Positions 1 through 5,467 of a stretch of DNA of 5,467 nucleotides are shown here, one piece after another (the first letter of the stretch is position 1; each line of letters begins with the position of its first letter). The notes under the pieces are model-generated. The model did no database searches. It had not been told where the DNA came from and saw only the letters and a program-made list of their open reading frames with translations. Made by a program: the position numbers and the translations under genes. Source of the stretch: an uncultured Butyricicoccus sp. (GTDB lineage: Bacteria; Bacillota; Clostridia; Oscillospirales; Butyricicoccaceae); assembly GCA_900544475.1 (NCBI GenBank), contig UQVU01000122.1, positions 1-5,467 of the forward strand, in the 5' to 3' direction.

Positions 1-1253
1 CGCGTGTCGGACACGAGCGCCTGCTTTTTTGCGGCGTCAAGCGTTACGATATCATACTTTTTAAGACCCGAACGGTCAATAATTGCGCCGTTCTTGACGA
101 TTTTATACTCTGCCGGGATGTTTGCCGAGGTGGCAATACCGTAAACGAAGGTATTTGCGCTGACGGTGGACGTATTCGGCAGAACGGCGAGAAGCGTGAG
201 CGTTCCGTACTCATTATAATAAGCGTTCAGCGTATCGCCCGGCAGAATGGACGACCAGACCTCACTCAGGGGGGGCAGACCCTTTTCGCTGTTGCCTGTC
301 TGAGTCGTGCCGGAGATATAGGTCGGCGTTGTGCGGTCGGGGCGGAACGTGCCGGTTTCCGTTACGATGCGGTCAGCGGCGGCGCTTGTGACCTTGTAGG
401 TTTCCTGACGGCTGGCTGTGTCCGGCACCACGCCGACCGCAACGTTTTCGCCTTTCTTGCCGATGACGAGCGTGCCATAGACGCCAATCAGGCTGCGGTC
501 GAGCGGACCTGCGGTCTTTCGAGCCGTGCCGAGCGTGCCGTTTTCGAAGAACAGCGCTTCATCCGATGCCAGAGAGCTGTCGGTTTCGCCCGTTTCGAGC
601 AGGATGCAGTTCTTGACGGTCGAGGAGGACACCTTGCTGATGAGCGGCTCACCCTCTGCCCCGTTGGCGTAAGTCGCCGTGCCGAGGGTATTCAGCAGCA
701 TGGTTGCCGCGTCGCCGCGCGTGACGGGCGTTTTCGCGTCCCGCAGGGAAACGCCCCGGGTCAGACCGAGCGCGTTCGCCTGCGCGATGTAGTCAGCCGG
801 CCAGAACGGGCCGATGTCGCTCTCCTTGTAGCCGAGCATGCGCAGCAGCATGGTGCAGACTTCTCCGTAGGTCAGCGGCTTGTCCGGTCCGAAGGTGCCG
901 TCTGCGTAGCCGCGGATGATGTAGTTGTCCTTGAACTCCGGGTGACGCAGCGCGGCGTTGACATAGCGTGCCGCCCAGTGCGAGGCGTGGACGTCAGGGA
1001 AAATCGTGTAGCTTGCGTAGGGACTCGCGTCGTCGATGCCCAAGGCGGTGACAGCGAGCTTGCAGAACTCCGCACGGGTCAGCGAACGGCCCGGCTCAAA
1101 CCGGCTGTTCCCCGTTCCCTGCATGATGCCGAGCGAGTTCAGGACGGACGCCGTCTGCTGAAGCGAGCCGCTCGAAATGTCGCTGAATACCGCTCCCGCC
1201 GGAGCCGCCGCCAGTGCCAGCGTCAGGCACAGGCTGATGAAACGTTTTTTCAT
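1..1253 (-). CDS. Secreted S-layer homology (SLH) domain protein, C-terminus cut by window edge
   Basis: The frame is open from the ATG at 1253 to the window edge (417 codons, no stop), so the protein is 3'-truncated by the window. Residues 1-21 form a signal peptide: MKKR, a hydrophobic core, then a likely cleavage after AGA. Three SLH domains follow at about residues 23-71, 85-141 and 150-190. They carry the usual marks: FSDI and FPDV starts, GTG..FEPG..LTRAEF in the first, and RGYADGTFGPDKPLT in the second. The third is more divergent and lacks a clear FxP turn. SLH domains generally bind pyruvylated secondary cell-wall polymers, so the protein should be anchored on the cell surface. Residues 191-417 are rich in Thr, Ser, Gly and Val, look beta-rich, and match no domain I can name. 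The start lies only 20 bases after the permease stop, which suggests co-transcription. The SLH call is firm; the function of the rest is unknown. Confidence 0.93.
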   Translation of the reverse strand, partial: MKKRFISLCLTLALAAAPAGAVFSDISSGSLQQTASVLNSLGIMQGTGNSRFEPGRSLTRAEFCKLAVTALGIDDASPYASYTIFPDVHASHWAARYVNAALRHPEFKDNYIIRGYADGTFGPDKPLTYGEVCTMLLRMLGYKESDIGPFWPADYIAQANALGLTRGVSLRDAKTPVTRGDAATMLLNTLGTATYANGAEGEPLISKVSSSTVKNCILLETGETDSSLASDEALFFENGTLGTARKTAGPLDRSLIGVYGTLVIGKKGENVAVGVVPDTASRQETYKVTSAAADRIVTETGTFRPDRTTPTYISGTTQTGNSEKGLPPLSEVWSSILPGDTLNAYYNEYGTLTLLAVLPNTSTVSANTFVYGIATSANIPAEYKIVKNGAIIDRSGLKKYDIVTLDAAKKQALVSDT

Positions 1254-1265
1254 ATTCTATTCTTA

Positions 1266-1272
1266 CCTTTCT
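1266..1272 (-). promoter_or_regulatory. Ribosome binding site of the SLH gene, unusually long spacing
   Basis: AGAAAGG on the minus strand precedes the SLH-protein ATG by 12 bases. It lies almost wholly in the 20-base gap after the permease stop. The spacing is longer than the 7 bases seen for the other genes here, so initiation may be weaker. No closer purine-rich site or better start codon is visible, and the signal peptide begins exactly at this ATG. Confidence 0.55.
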
Positions 1273-1273
1273 C

Positions 1274-2530
1274 TTATTGCGTGCGAAGGGCATCGACCGG
1301 TTGGAGATTGGATGCCTTGTTCGCAGGATACAGGCCGAAAATGATGCCGAGCAGCGCGGAAAACAGAAATGCACCGATTACAAGTCCCACACTTGGAAGA
1401 ACGGTGAACTGCTCGACATTCGGCAGGTACATATTCTGCTGGAGCTGACGGGCGAGCATGAATCTGCCGAGCGCCGCCGAGGCGAAGCAGCCGAGAATAA
1501 TGCCGATAACGCCGCCGCAGCAGCTGACGACCGCCGCCTCGACGAGAAATTGCCCGATAATATCGCGCTTGCGTGCGCCGATCGCCATGCGGATGCCGAT
1601 TTCGCGCGTGCGCTCGGTGACGGACACGAGCATGATGTTCATGATGCCGATGCCGCCGACGAGAAGCGAAATGCTGGCGATGCCGCCGCCGAGCAGCGCC
1701 ATGAGGTTGCTCGAGGCTTCCTGCTGCTGCTGCGACTGGCTGTTGGAGTAGGCGCTGAAATAGCCGCCGTTCGCCTCGCAGCGCCCCTGCATGAAGTCGG
1801 GAAGCGTCTGCTCGGTGAGCGTCTGAATATCCTCGCTGTTCGCGGCCTTGATGATGTACTGGTGGTCGCTCATGCCCTGCGAGCTCATCATGAGGCTTTG
1901 CAGGGTGTACGGCATGATGAGCATCTGGTCGTTCGTGTTGAGCTTGCCGCCGTATTTTCCGGCGTAGACGCCGACGATTTCAAAGCTCTTGCCGCCGATG
2001 CGAAGCTCCTGTCCGATCGGGCTCATCGCACCGAAGAAATACTTGCGCAGCGTCTCGCCGATCACACATACCCGTGCGCGGCTCTTGCAGTCCGCCTCTG
2101 TCAGGTCGCGCCCCGCAGAGATCGACATGCTCGTAACCTCACCGTAGTGTTCGTTGACGAAATACATCTGAAGATAGCCGCTGTCCGAGCCGTTGGAGTC
2201 CATCTTCTTGCTGCGGTACTGCACGCCGCCGCTCTGCCAGTCCCAGTACTGCGACTGCGGCGACCATGCGGCGACCTCGTCCAGCGAGTCAAGATATTCC
2301 TCGAAATCCTTCCAGTCCTTGTTTTTGGCGCCCCAGGCGTAAACGTCGATACGGTTCGCGCCCATGGCCTCGTATTGCAGGCGCTGCAATTTTGTCGTGC
2401 CCTGAATGGAGGCGACGATGGCGATAACGGACGCGACGCCGATGATGATGCCGAGCATGGTGAGAAGCGAGCGGATCTTGTTGTTGAGAATGGACTTGAG
2501 CGCCATTCGAACGGTCTGGGTCCAGTTCAT
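1274..2530 (-). CDS. MacB/FtsX-family ABC transporter permease
   Basis: This 418-residue membrane protein is the transmembrane partner of the ATPase encoded just upstream. It has the MacB/FtsX layout. A short cytoplasmic N-terminus (ALKSILNNKIRSLLTMLGI) leads into membrane segment 1 at about residues 22-43. A large extracytoplasmic MacB-PCD-type domain covers about 45-275. Segments 2, 3 and 4 lie near 278-304, 328-355 and 379-401. The family signature is clear: GGIGIMNIML and then TERTREIGIRMAIGARKRDI (about 292-324), with the C-terminal YPANKASNLQPVDALR. The extracytoplasmic domain ends in a Gln/Ser-rich stretch (263-274) just before segment 2. E. coli MacB is about 650 residues because its ATPase is fused; here the ATPase is separate, as in YknZ of B. 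subtilis. Members use ATP-driven shape change to push substrates outside the membrane. The substrate here is unknown. The start overlaps the ATPase stop as ATGA, implying translational coupling. Confidence 0.95.
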   Translation of the reverse strand: MNWTQTVRMALKSILNNKIRSLLTMLGIIIGVASVIAIVASIQGTTKLQRLQYEAMGANRIDVYAWGAKNKDWKDFEEYLDSLDEVAAWSPQSQYWDWQSGGVQYRSKKMDSNGSDSGYLQMYFVNEHYGEVTSMSISAGRDLTEADCKSRARVCVIGETLRKYFFGAMSPIGQELRIGGKSFEIVGVYAGKYGGKLNTNDQMLIMPYTLQSLMMSSQGMSDHQYIIKAANSEDIQTLTEQTLPDFMQGRCEANGGYFSAYSNSQSQQQQEASSNLMALLGGGIASISLLVGGIGIMNIMLVSVTERTREIGIRMAIGARKRDIIGQFLVEAAVVSCCGGVIGIILGCFASAALGRFMLARQLQQNMYLPNVEQFTVLPSVGLVIGAFLFSALLGIIFGLYPANKASNLQPVDALRTQ

Positions 2531-3282
2531 GCCCTCACCCCCTCGCTCGGCCGGTCGCTGATGATGCGGCCGTCCTGAATGGTGACGATGCGCTTTGCCA
2601 TCTGCGCCAGCTTGTTGTCATGGGTGATGAGGATGATGGAAGTCCCCTCCTCGTTGAGCGCGGTCAGCTTGCGCATGATGTCAAGACCGGACGCCGAGTC
2701 CAGATTGCCGGTCGGCTCGTCCGCCATGATGATAGGCGGCTTTGCGGCCACGGCCCGTGCGATAGCAACGCGCTGCTGCTGACCGCCGGACATTTCGCCC
2801 GGCCGGTGGTCCATGCGCTTTTCCAGTCCCACTGAAATCAGTGCTTCTGTCGCCAGACGGCGGCGCTCTTCCCTGCCGATGCCGCGGTAGATGAGCGGCA
2901 GCTCTACGTTTTCGATGGCCGTCAGCGCCGGAATAAGGTTAAATCCCTGAAAGATGAAGCCGATTTCGCGGTTTCGTATCCCGGCGAGAACGGACGGCTT
3001 CATGTCGCTCACCGGCTGACCGTCCAGATAATACGTGCCGTAGGTCGGAATATCCAGGCAGCCGAGAATGTTCATGAGTGTACTTTTGCCCGAGCCGGAC
3101 TGACCGAGAATGCACAGAAACTCGCCCCACGCGACAGACAGCGATATATCATCGAGTGCGCGGACTTCATTTTCGCGTCCCTCGTTGTATATCTTGCTCA
3201 TCTGCTGTACATCGATCAGCAGCTCGGCGTGCCCGGTTTCCCCCTCTCCGGAGCACATGGGAAGCGTTTTCTCTCTCTGCAT
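2527..3282 (-). CDS. MacB/LolD-type ABC transporter ATP-binding protein
   Basis: This 251-residue cytoplasmic ATPase powers the neighbouring permease. All nucleotide-binding motifs are intact: Walker A GQSGSGKST (60-68, Lys66), Q-loop Gln112 in FIFQGFNLIP, signature MSGGQQQR (164-171), Walker B IIMADEP with catalytic Glu189, D-loop NLDSASG (193-199) and switch His221. The first signature residue is Met where Leu is usual, a conservative change. The block FQGFNLIPALTAIENVELPLIYRG is typical of the MacB/LolD/YknY group that pairs with FtsX-like permeases. About 20 residues (MQREKTLPMCSGEGETGHAE) precede the usual start of the fold. A second Met at residue 9 could be an alternative start, but the strong AAGGAGG site is positioned for the first Met. 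The gene starts 12 bases after the adaptor stop and ends overlapping the permease start. Confidence 0.96.
   Translation of the reverse strand: MQREKTLPMCSGEGETGHAELLIDVQQMSKIYNEGRENEVRALDDISLSVAWGEFLCILGQSGSGKSTLMNILGCLDIPTYGTYYLDGQPVSDMKPSVLAGIRNREIGFIFQGFNLIPALTAIENVELPLIYRGIGREERRRLATEALISVGLEKRMDHRPGEMSGGQQQRVAIARAVAAKPPIIMADEPTGNLDSASGLDIMRKLTALNEEGTSIILITHDNKLAQMAKRIVTIQDGRIISDRPSEGVRA
2535..2543 (-). promoter_or_regulatory. Ribosome binding site of the permease, inside the ATPase gene
   Basis: AGGGGGTGA on the minus strand differs from the ideal AGGAGGTGA by one base, and that change still allows a G-U pair with 16S rRNA. The AGGGGG core lies 7 bases before the permease ATG and is embedded in the last codons of the ATPase gene (Glu-Gly-Val-Arg). 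With the 4-base ATGA overlap it supports coupled translation of the two subunits. Confidence 0.65.
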
Positions 3283-3289
3283 ATCACTG

Positions 3290-3296
3290 CCTCCTT
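3290..3296 (-). promoter_or_regulatory. Strong ribosome binding site of the ATPase, overlapping the adaptor stop codon
   Basis: AAGGAGG on the minus strand sits 7 bases before the ATPase ATG and shares its first bases with the adaptor's TAA stop. This is the best Shine-Dalgarno match in the window. It fixes the ATPase start at 3282 rather than the later Met, and a ribosome finishing the adaptor would be positioned to reload here. Confidence 0.85.
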
Positions 3297-5238
3297 ACCC
3301 TACTGCTATTCCGCCGCCCATGCCGTTCATGTCGGCGTAGAGGTCGGTCGGTCCGGCGAGAAATACGGTGATTCCCTCGTCAATGCCCCACAGAATCTCC
3401 GTATTGGTCGAGTCGGCGATGCCGATTTCGACAGGAACCAGCTGGAAGCCGTCCGGAATGCCCTCGGTGCCTTCCGGGATGGGCAGCGTTTCGTCAAACG
3501 GAATTTCGTTGCCGTTTTCATCGGTTGCGGGCTTGGCGAATACGGCGGTTCCCTCTTCGGTGTTGACGATAGCGGACGACGGAACGGTCAGGCAGTCCTC
3601 GGAAGAGGCGGTCGTAATTTTGTAATCGACCATCATGCCGCTGTGAATGGACTGTCCCTCGATCGGATCGACCGAAATGACTGCCGAGAAGGTCGGCATG
3701 CTGCCCTGACCGCCGCTCGAGTTCTTGTCGGGTTCGAGCGCGACCGATTCGACCGTGCCGGTCAGGTCGAGCTGCGAGCCGTCCGAGTTGTACATGCTCA
3801 TGATGGCGCTCTGACCGGTCTGAACCGCACCCATGTCGGTGGACATGATCGAGGCGTTCACGATAATGTCGTTGAGGTCTGCCACGACAACGAGCGGGTC
3901 TGCGCCGCCGACCTCCTGCTCCTCGACTGCGTTCATCGTGACGACTACGCCGTCAATCGGAGAGACGACTGTTGCCTGCGAAATCAGAAGCTGAAGCTCG
4001 GAAATGCGGGTCTGCTTGTCGGTAACGGCGCTCTGCGCGGCCTGAACCGTGCTCTGCGCGGCGGTGATGGCGCTCTGCGCGTTGCGGACCTCGTCCTGAA
4101 GCGCGTCGCTCGTCATGCGCATGATCGTGCCGCCTGCAGAATAGGTGCCTGCGCCGCTGTATGCGGTGATCTCGCCGGATACCTGACTCGTCACGGCGAC
4201 TTCACGGCTGTATTCGAGCGAGCCGGACTCGGCGGGATAGATAACGCCTGCGGTTCCGGCGTTGACCGTGGCGGTCGCGGCCATGCCCTTAGTGAGCGTG
4301 CCGGGATTGTTCACGGTGATGTTCACGCGAACGAGCTTGACGCCGTCGCTCGAAATGTGGCTGCTCGACTCCACGCTGCTGACAACGCCGCCCACCTCAC
4401 TCATCGCGGAGGGGATAGAAACCGATGCGTACTGACCGGCCTTGATGGAGCCGCTGTATGCCGCGCTGAAGTAAATGGAGAGCTTCATCTGGCTGTCATT
4501 TACGATGTAGCCGAGTGTCTGGCCTTCGCTGACCTGCTCGCCGACGCGGTAGGTCGTGGTTTTGCCGTCCGAGTCGGTGACAGGCGTAAACCGGCCGCTG
4601 ATGGGCGCGGTCACGGAAAGACGGTTCAGCTTGTTCTGCGCGGAAACCAGCGTGTTCTGCGCCTGTGTGACCGAATTCTGCGCCTCAGCGACGGTGCGTT
4701 GTGCCTCGACCATCTCTTTCTGTGCGGTTTCGAGTTCCTTGCGCGTTTCGGTCGGGTCAACGGCAACGAGCACCTGACCGGCCACGACCTCGTCGCCCTC
4801 GCTGACGAGCACCTGAGAAACCTTGCCCTTGATGTCGCGGCCGAGCTCCTCGCGCTTGCGGGCGGATGTTGTGCCGCTGCCCTCGACAAAGGTTTCAAGC
4901 GTGCCGCGTGTGGCGACCGCCGTCTGTATCTCGGTATCGCCTGCGTCTGCGTTCTTCGAGCGCAGGAAAAAGAATGTACCCGCCGCAGCCGCAATCACGA
5001 CAAGACCGGCCGCAACTGCGATGCGCAGCTTTTTGTGCGGTTTCTTCTGGCGGTTCATCTTGTCCGCGTAGCGGTTGCGCTTGGGTGCGGGTGCCTTTTC
5101 GGCCGCCGGTGCGGCAGAGTCCCCATTCTCTGCTGCTTCAGCCGCTGTGTTTACTGCCGCCGTGTCGATTTTCTGCGTTGCGTCCTCCTGCAGGGAGGCG
5201 CCGGGCTTCTGCTTGCCCTTCTTTTTTTCATCGTTCAT
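3295..5238 (-). CDS. Membrane-anchored HlyD/MacA-type adaptor of an ABC exporter, with a tandem double adaptor unit
   Basis: This 647-residue protein is the extracytoplasmic adaptor (membrane fusion protein) of the ATPase-permease pair. Residues 1-70 are a charged Ala/Glu/Lys-rich cytoplasmic tail. Residues 71-92 form one membrane helix, preceded by KKPHKK, which favours an inside N-terminus. Unit 1 has a half-lipoyl motif (about 136-161, GKVSQVLVSEGDEVVAGQVL), coiled coil 163-207, second half-lipoyl (209-245, VTAPISGRF then GEQVSEGQTLGYI) and barrel to about 327. Unit 2 repeats the plan: half-lipoyl about 349-375, coiled coil 378-421, second half-lipoyl (424-453, VVSPIDGVVVTM) and barrel to about 560. 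A C-terminal domain ends in a Gly-rich tail. MacA and YknX are about 370-380 residues, so this is close to twice the extracytoplasmic length. Each coil has only about three heptads per arm, which seems short. Adaptors of this type usually stabilise the permease and may guide substrate. The family call is firm; the double-unit reading is inferred from motif order. Confidence 0.94.
   Translation of the reverse strand: MNDEKKKGKQKPGASLQEDATQKIDTAAVNTAAEAAENGDSAAPAAEKAPAPKRNRYADKMNRQKKPHKKLRIAVAAGLVVIAAAAGTFFFLRSKNADAGDTEIQTAVATRGTLETFVEGSGTTSARKREELGRDIKGKVSQVLVSEGDEVVAGQVLVAVDPTETRKELETAQKEMVEAQRTVAEAQNSVTQAQNTLVSAQNKLNRLSVTAPISGRFTPVTDSDGKTTTYRVGEQVSEGQTLGYIVNDSQMKLSIYFSAAYSGSIKAGQYASVSIPSAMSEVGGVVSSVESSSHISSDGVKLVRVNITVNNPGTLTKGMAATATVNAGTAGVIYPAESGSLEYSREVAVTSQVSGEITAYSGAGTYSAGGTIMRMTSDALQDEVRNAQSAITAAQSTVQAAQSAVTDKQTRISELQLLISQATVVSPIDGVVVTMNAVEEQEVGGADPLVVVADLNDIIVNASIMSTDMGAVQTGQSAIMSMYNSDGSQLDLTGTVESVALEPDKNSSGGQGSMPTFSAVISVDPIEGQSIHSGMMVDYKITTASSEDCLTVPSSAIVNTEEGTAVFAKPATDENGNEIPFDETLPIPEGTEGIPDGFQLVPVEIGIADSTNTEILWGIDEGITVFLAGPTDLYADMNGMGGGIAVG
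4031..4080 (-). repeat. Three 21-base periodic units encoding coiled coil 2 of the adaptor
   Basis: CTCTGCGC on the + strand (GCGCAGAG on the coding strand) recurs at 4031, 4052 and 4073, exactly 21 bases apart. Each copy encodes the Ala-Gln of one heptad (residues 387-388, 394-395, 401-402). The heptad register continues without the exact DNA match at Lys-Gln 408-409 and Leu-Gln 415-416. The repeat is best explained by protein structure. Confidence 0.8.
4634..4725 (-). repeat. Five 21-base periodic units encoding coiled coil 1 of the adaptor
   Basis: TTCTGCGC on the + strand occurs at 4634, 4655 and 4676, with diverged copies at 4697 and 4718, all exactly 21 bases apart. On the coding strand each encodes Ala-Gln at residues 172-173, 179-180, 186-187, 193-194 and 200-201, giving five perfect heptads. 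The near identity of the three most C-terminal copies suggests internal duplication or strong codon bias at these positions. Confidence 0.85.
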
Positions 5239-5245
5239 GAGAAAG

Positions 5246-5253
5246 TCCTTTCT
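5246..5253 (-). promoter_or_regulatory. Ribosome binding site of the adaptor, inside a small inverted repeat
   Basis: AGAAAGGA on the minus strand ends 7 bases before the adaptor ATG at 5238, within the 25-base gap after the upstream gene. It lies in a 14-base inverted repeat at 5240-5253 (arms AGAAAG and CTTTCT). This could fold as an A/U-only five-pair stem with GGAC in the loop, probably too weak to block ribosomes. No -35/-10 pair fits in this gap. Confidence 0.75.
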
Positions 5254-5263
5254 ATCCTGTCCT

Positions 5264-5467
5264 TTACTGTGCGTTGTTCAGCCAGTCCGCGAAGAAACGA
5301 TGTACCTTGTCCGGCAGCTCGCCCAGCGGGCCGTCGTTGACGAAAATGCGGTCATACGCATACTTCGAAACGCCGTCGTCCGAACGATTGCCGAGCGCAC
5401 CGCGCGCCTGCTCCATGGCGGGGCGGGTGACGAGAAGCGTGCGGCAGTCCTCCCCTGCGGCCTCGCG
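5264..5467 (-). CDS. C-terminal end of an unrecognised protein, possibly a P-loop nucleotide kinase-like protein
   Basis: Only the last 67 codons and the TAA stop are in the window; the frame is open to the right edge, so the N-terminus lies outside. The visible part contains LLVTRPAMEQA, a short loop, then KYAYDRIFVNDGPLGELPDK and a tail ending HRFFADWLNNAQ. An aromatic-Asp pair, a short strand, Asn-Asp-Gly and an amphipathic helix resemble the C-terminal end of P-loop kinases such as nucleoside monophosphate or dephospho-CoA kinases. That is a resemblance only: the Walker A region that would decide it is not here. The gene stops 25 bases before the adaptor start and may share its transcript. 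The coding call is firm because the frame is open and ends just before a properly spaced ribosome binding site; the function is not established. Confidence 0.75.
   Translation of the reverse strand, partial: REAAGEDCRTLLVTRPAMEQARGALGNRSDDGVSKYAYDRIFVNDGPLGELPDKVHRFFADWLNNAQ

Noticed and set aside
1225..1230. Cys9 in the SLH protein signal peptide as a possible lipoprotein site
   Set aside because: The cysteine is in the middle of the hydrophobic core and too close to the N-terminus for a lipobox. AGA at residues 19-21 is a better ordinary cleavage site.
942..1448. A 168-codon + strand frame opposite the start of the SLH gene
   Set aside because: It spans the SLH gene start and the permease end on the opposite strand, with no recognisable motif. 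The SLH frame beneath it is certain.
1277..2578. A 433-codon open frame on the + strand opposite the permease
   Set aside because: The composition is typical of an antisense shadow (many His, Arg, Asp, Ala), and it lies opposite a well-recognised MacB/FtsX permease.
4031..4725. The evenly spaced repeats as a CRISPR array or other non-coding repeat
   Set aside because: The 21-base period is in frame and matches coiled-coil heptads. The units are too short, with no unique spacers of CRISPR length.
5218..5229. A AAA AAG slippery heptamer in frame at codons 4-6 of the adaptor, like the dnaX frameshift site
   Set aside because: A -1 slip would add about two dozen codons without recognisable content before a stop. 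The run is simply a Lys-rich start, and I see no stimulating stem at the right spacing.
5239..5263. A promoter or terminator in the gap before the adaptor
   Set aside because: Only 25 bases are available and they hold the ribosome binding site. There is no GC stem with a T-run and no room for -35 and -10 elements.
3229..5340. A 703-codon open frame on the + strand opposite the adaptor, longer than the adaptor itself
   Set aside because: Its product is a His/Arg/Asp/Val-rich sequence with no domain or membrane logic, and it runs through three genes' boundaries. The minus-strand frame has clear domains, a membrane anchor and a ribosome binding site. The + frame is a by-product of GC-rich codon use.

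Overview
The window is GC-rich and is read entirely from the minus strand. It holds five co-directional genes with almost no space between them: gaps of 25, 12 and 20 bases and one 4-base overlap. The content suggests a GC-rich Gram-positive Firmicute, perhaps of the gut Clostridia/Oscillospirales type. The reasons are an exporter split into separate adaptor, ATPase and permease genes, an S-layer homology (SLH) surface protein, AGGAGG-type ribosome binding sites, and no outer-membrane channel gene. The taxonomic placement is inference.

Layout in transcription order, from the right edge to the left: (1) 5467-5264, the last 67 codons of an unrecognised protein whose tail resembles P-loop nucleotide kinases; (2) 5238-3295, a 647-residue membrane-anchored HlyD/MacA-type adaptor; (3) 3282-2527, a MacB/LolD-type ABC ATPase; (4) 2530-1274, a MacB/FtsX-type permease with four membrane segments; (5) 1253-1, the N-terminal 417 codons of a secreted protein with three SLH domains, running off the left edge. 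The order adaptor-ATPase-permease is that of Bacillus subtilis yknXYZ. No promoter or terminator is visible. Any promoter for the run probably lies beyond the right edge or inside the upstream gene.

In the expected mechanism, the ATPase dimer drives two copies of the permease, which works by mechanotransmission. The adaptor sits on the outer face of the membrane and contacts the permease. The SLH protein would be secreted and held on cell-wall polymers. Its position directly behind the permease suggests co-expression and perhaps a shared envelope task, but nothing in the sequence proves this.

The most unusual element is the adaptor. It appears to contain two complete adaptor units in one chain (lipoyl half, coiled coil, lipoyl half, barrel, repeated). 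Each coiled coil is built from heptads so regular that they appear in the DNA as 21-base periodic repeats. It also has a cytoplasmic N-terminal extension of about 70 residues.
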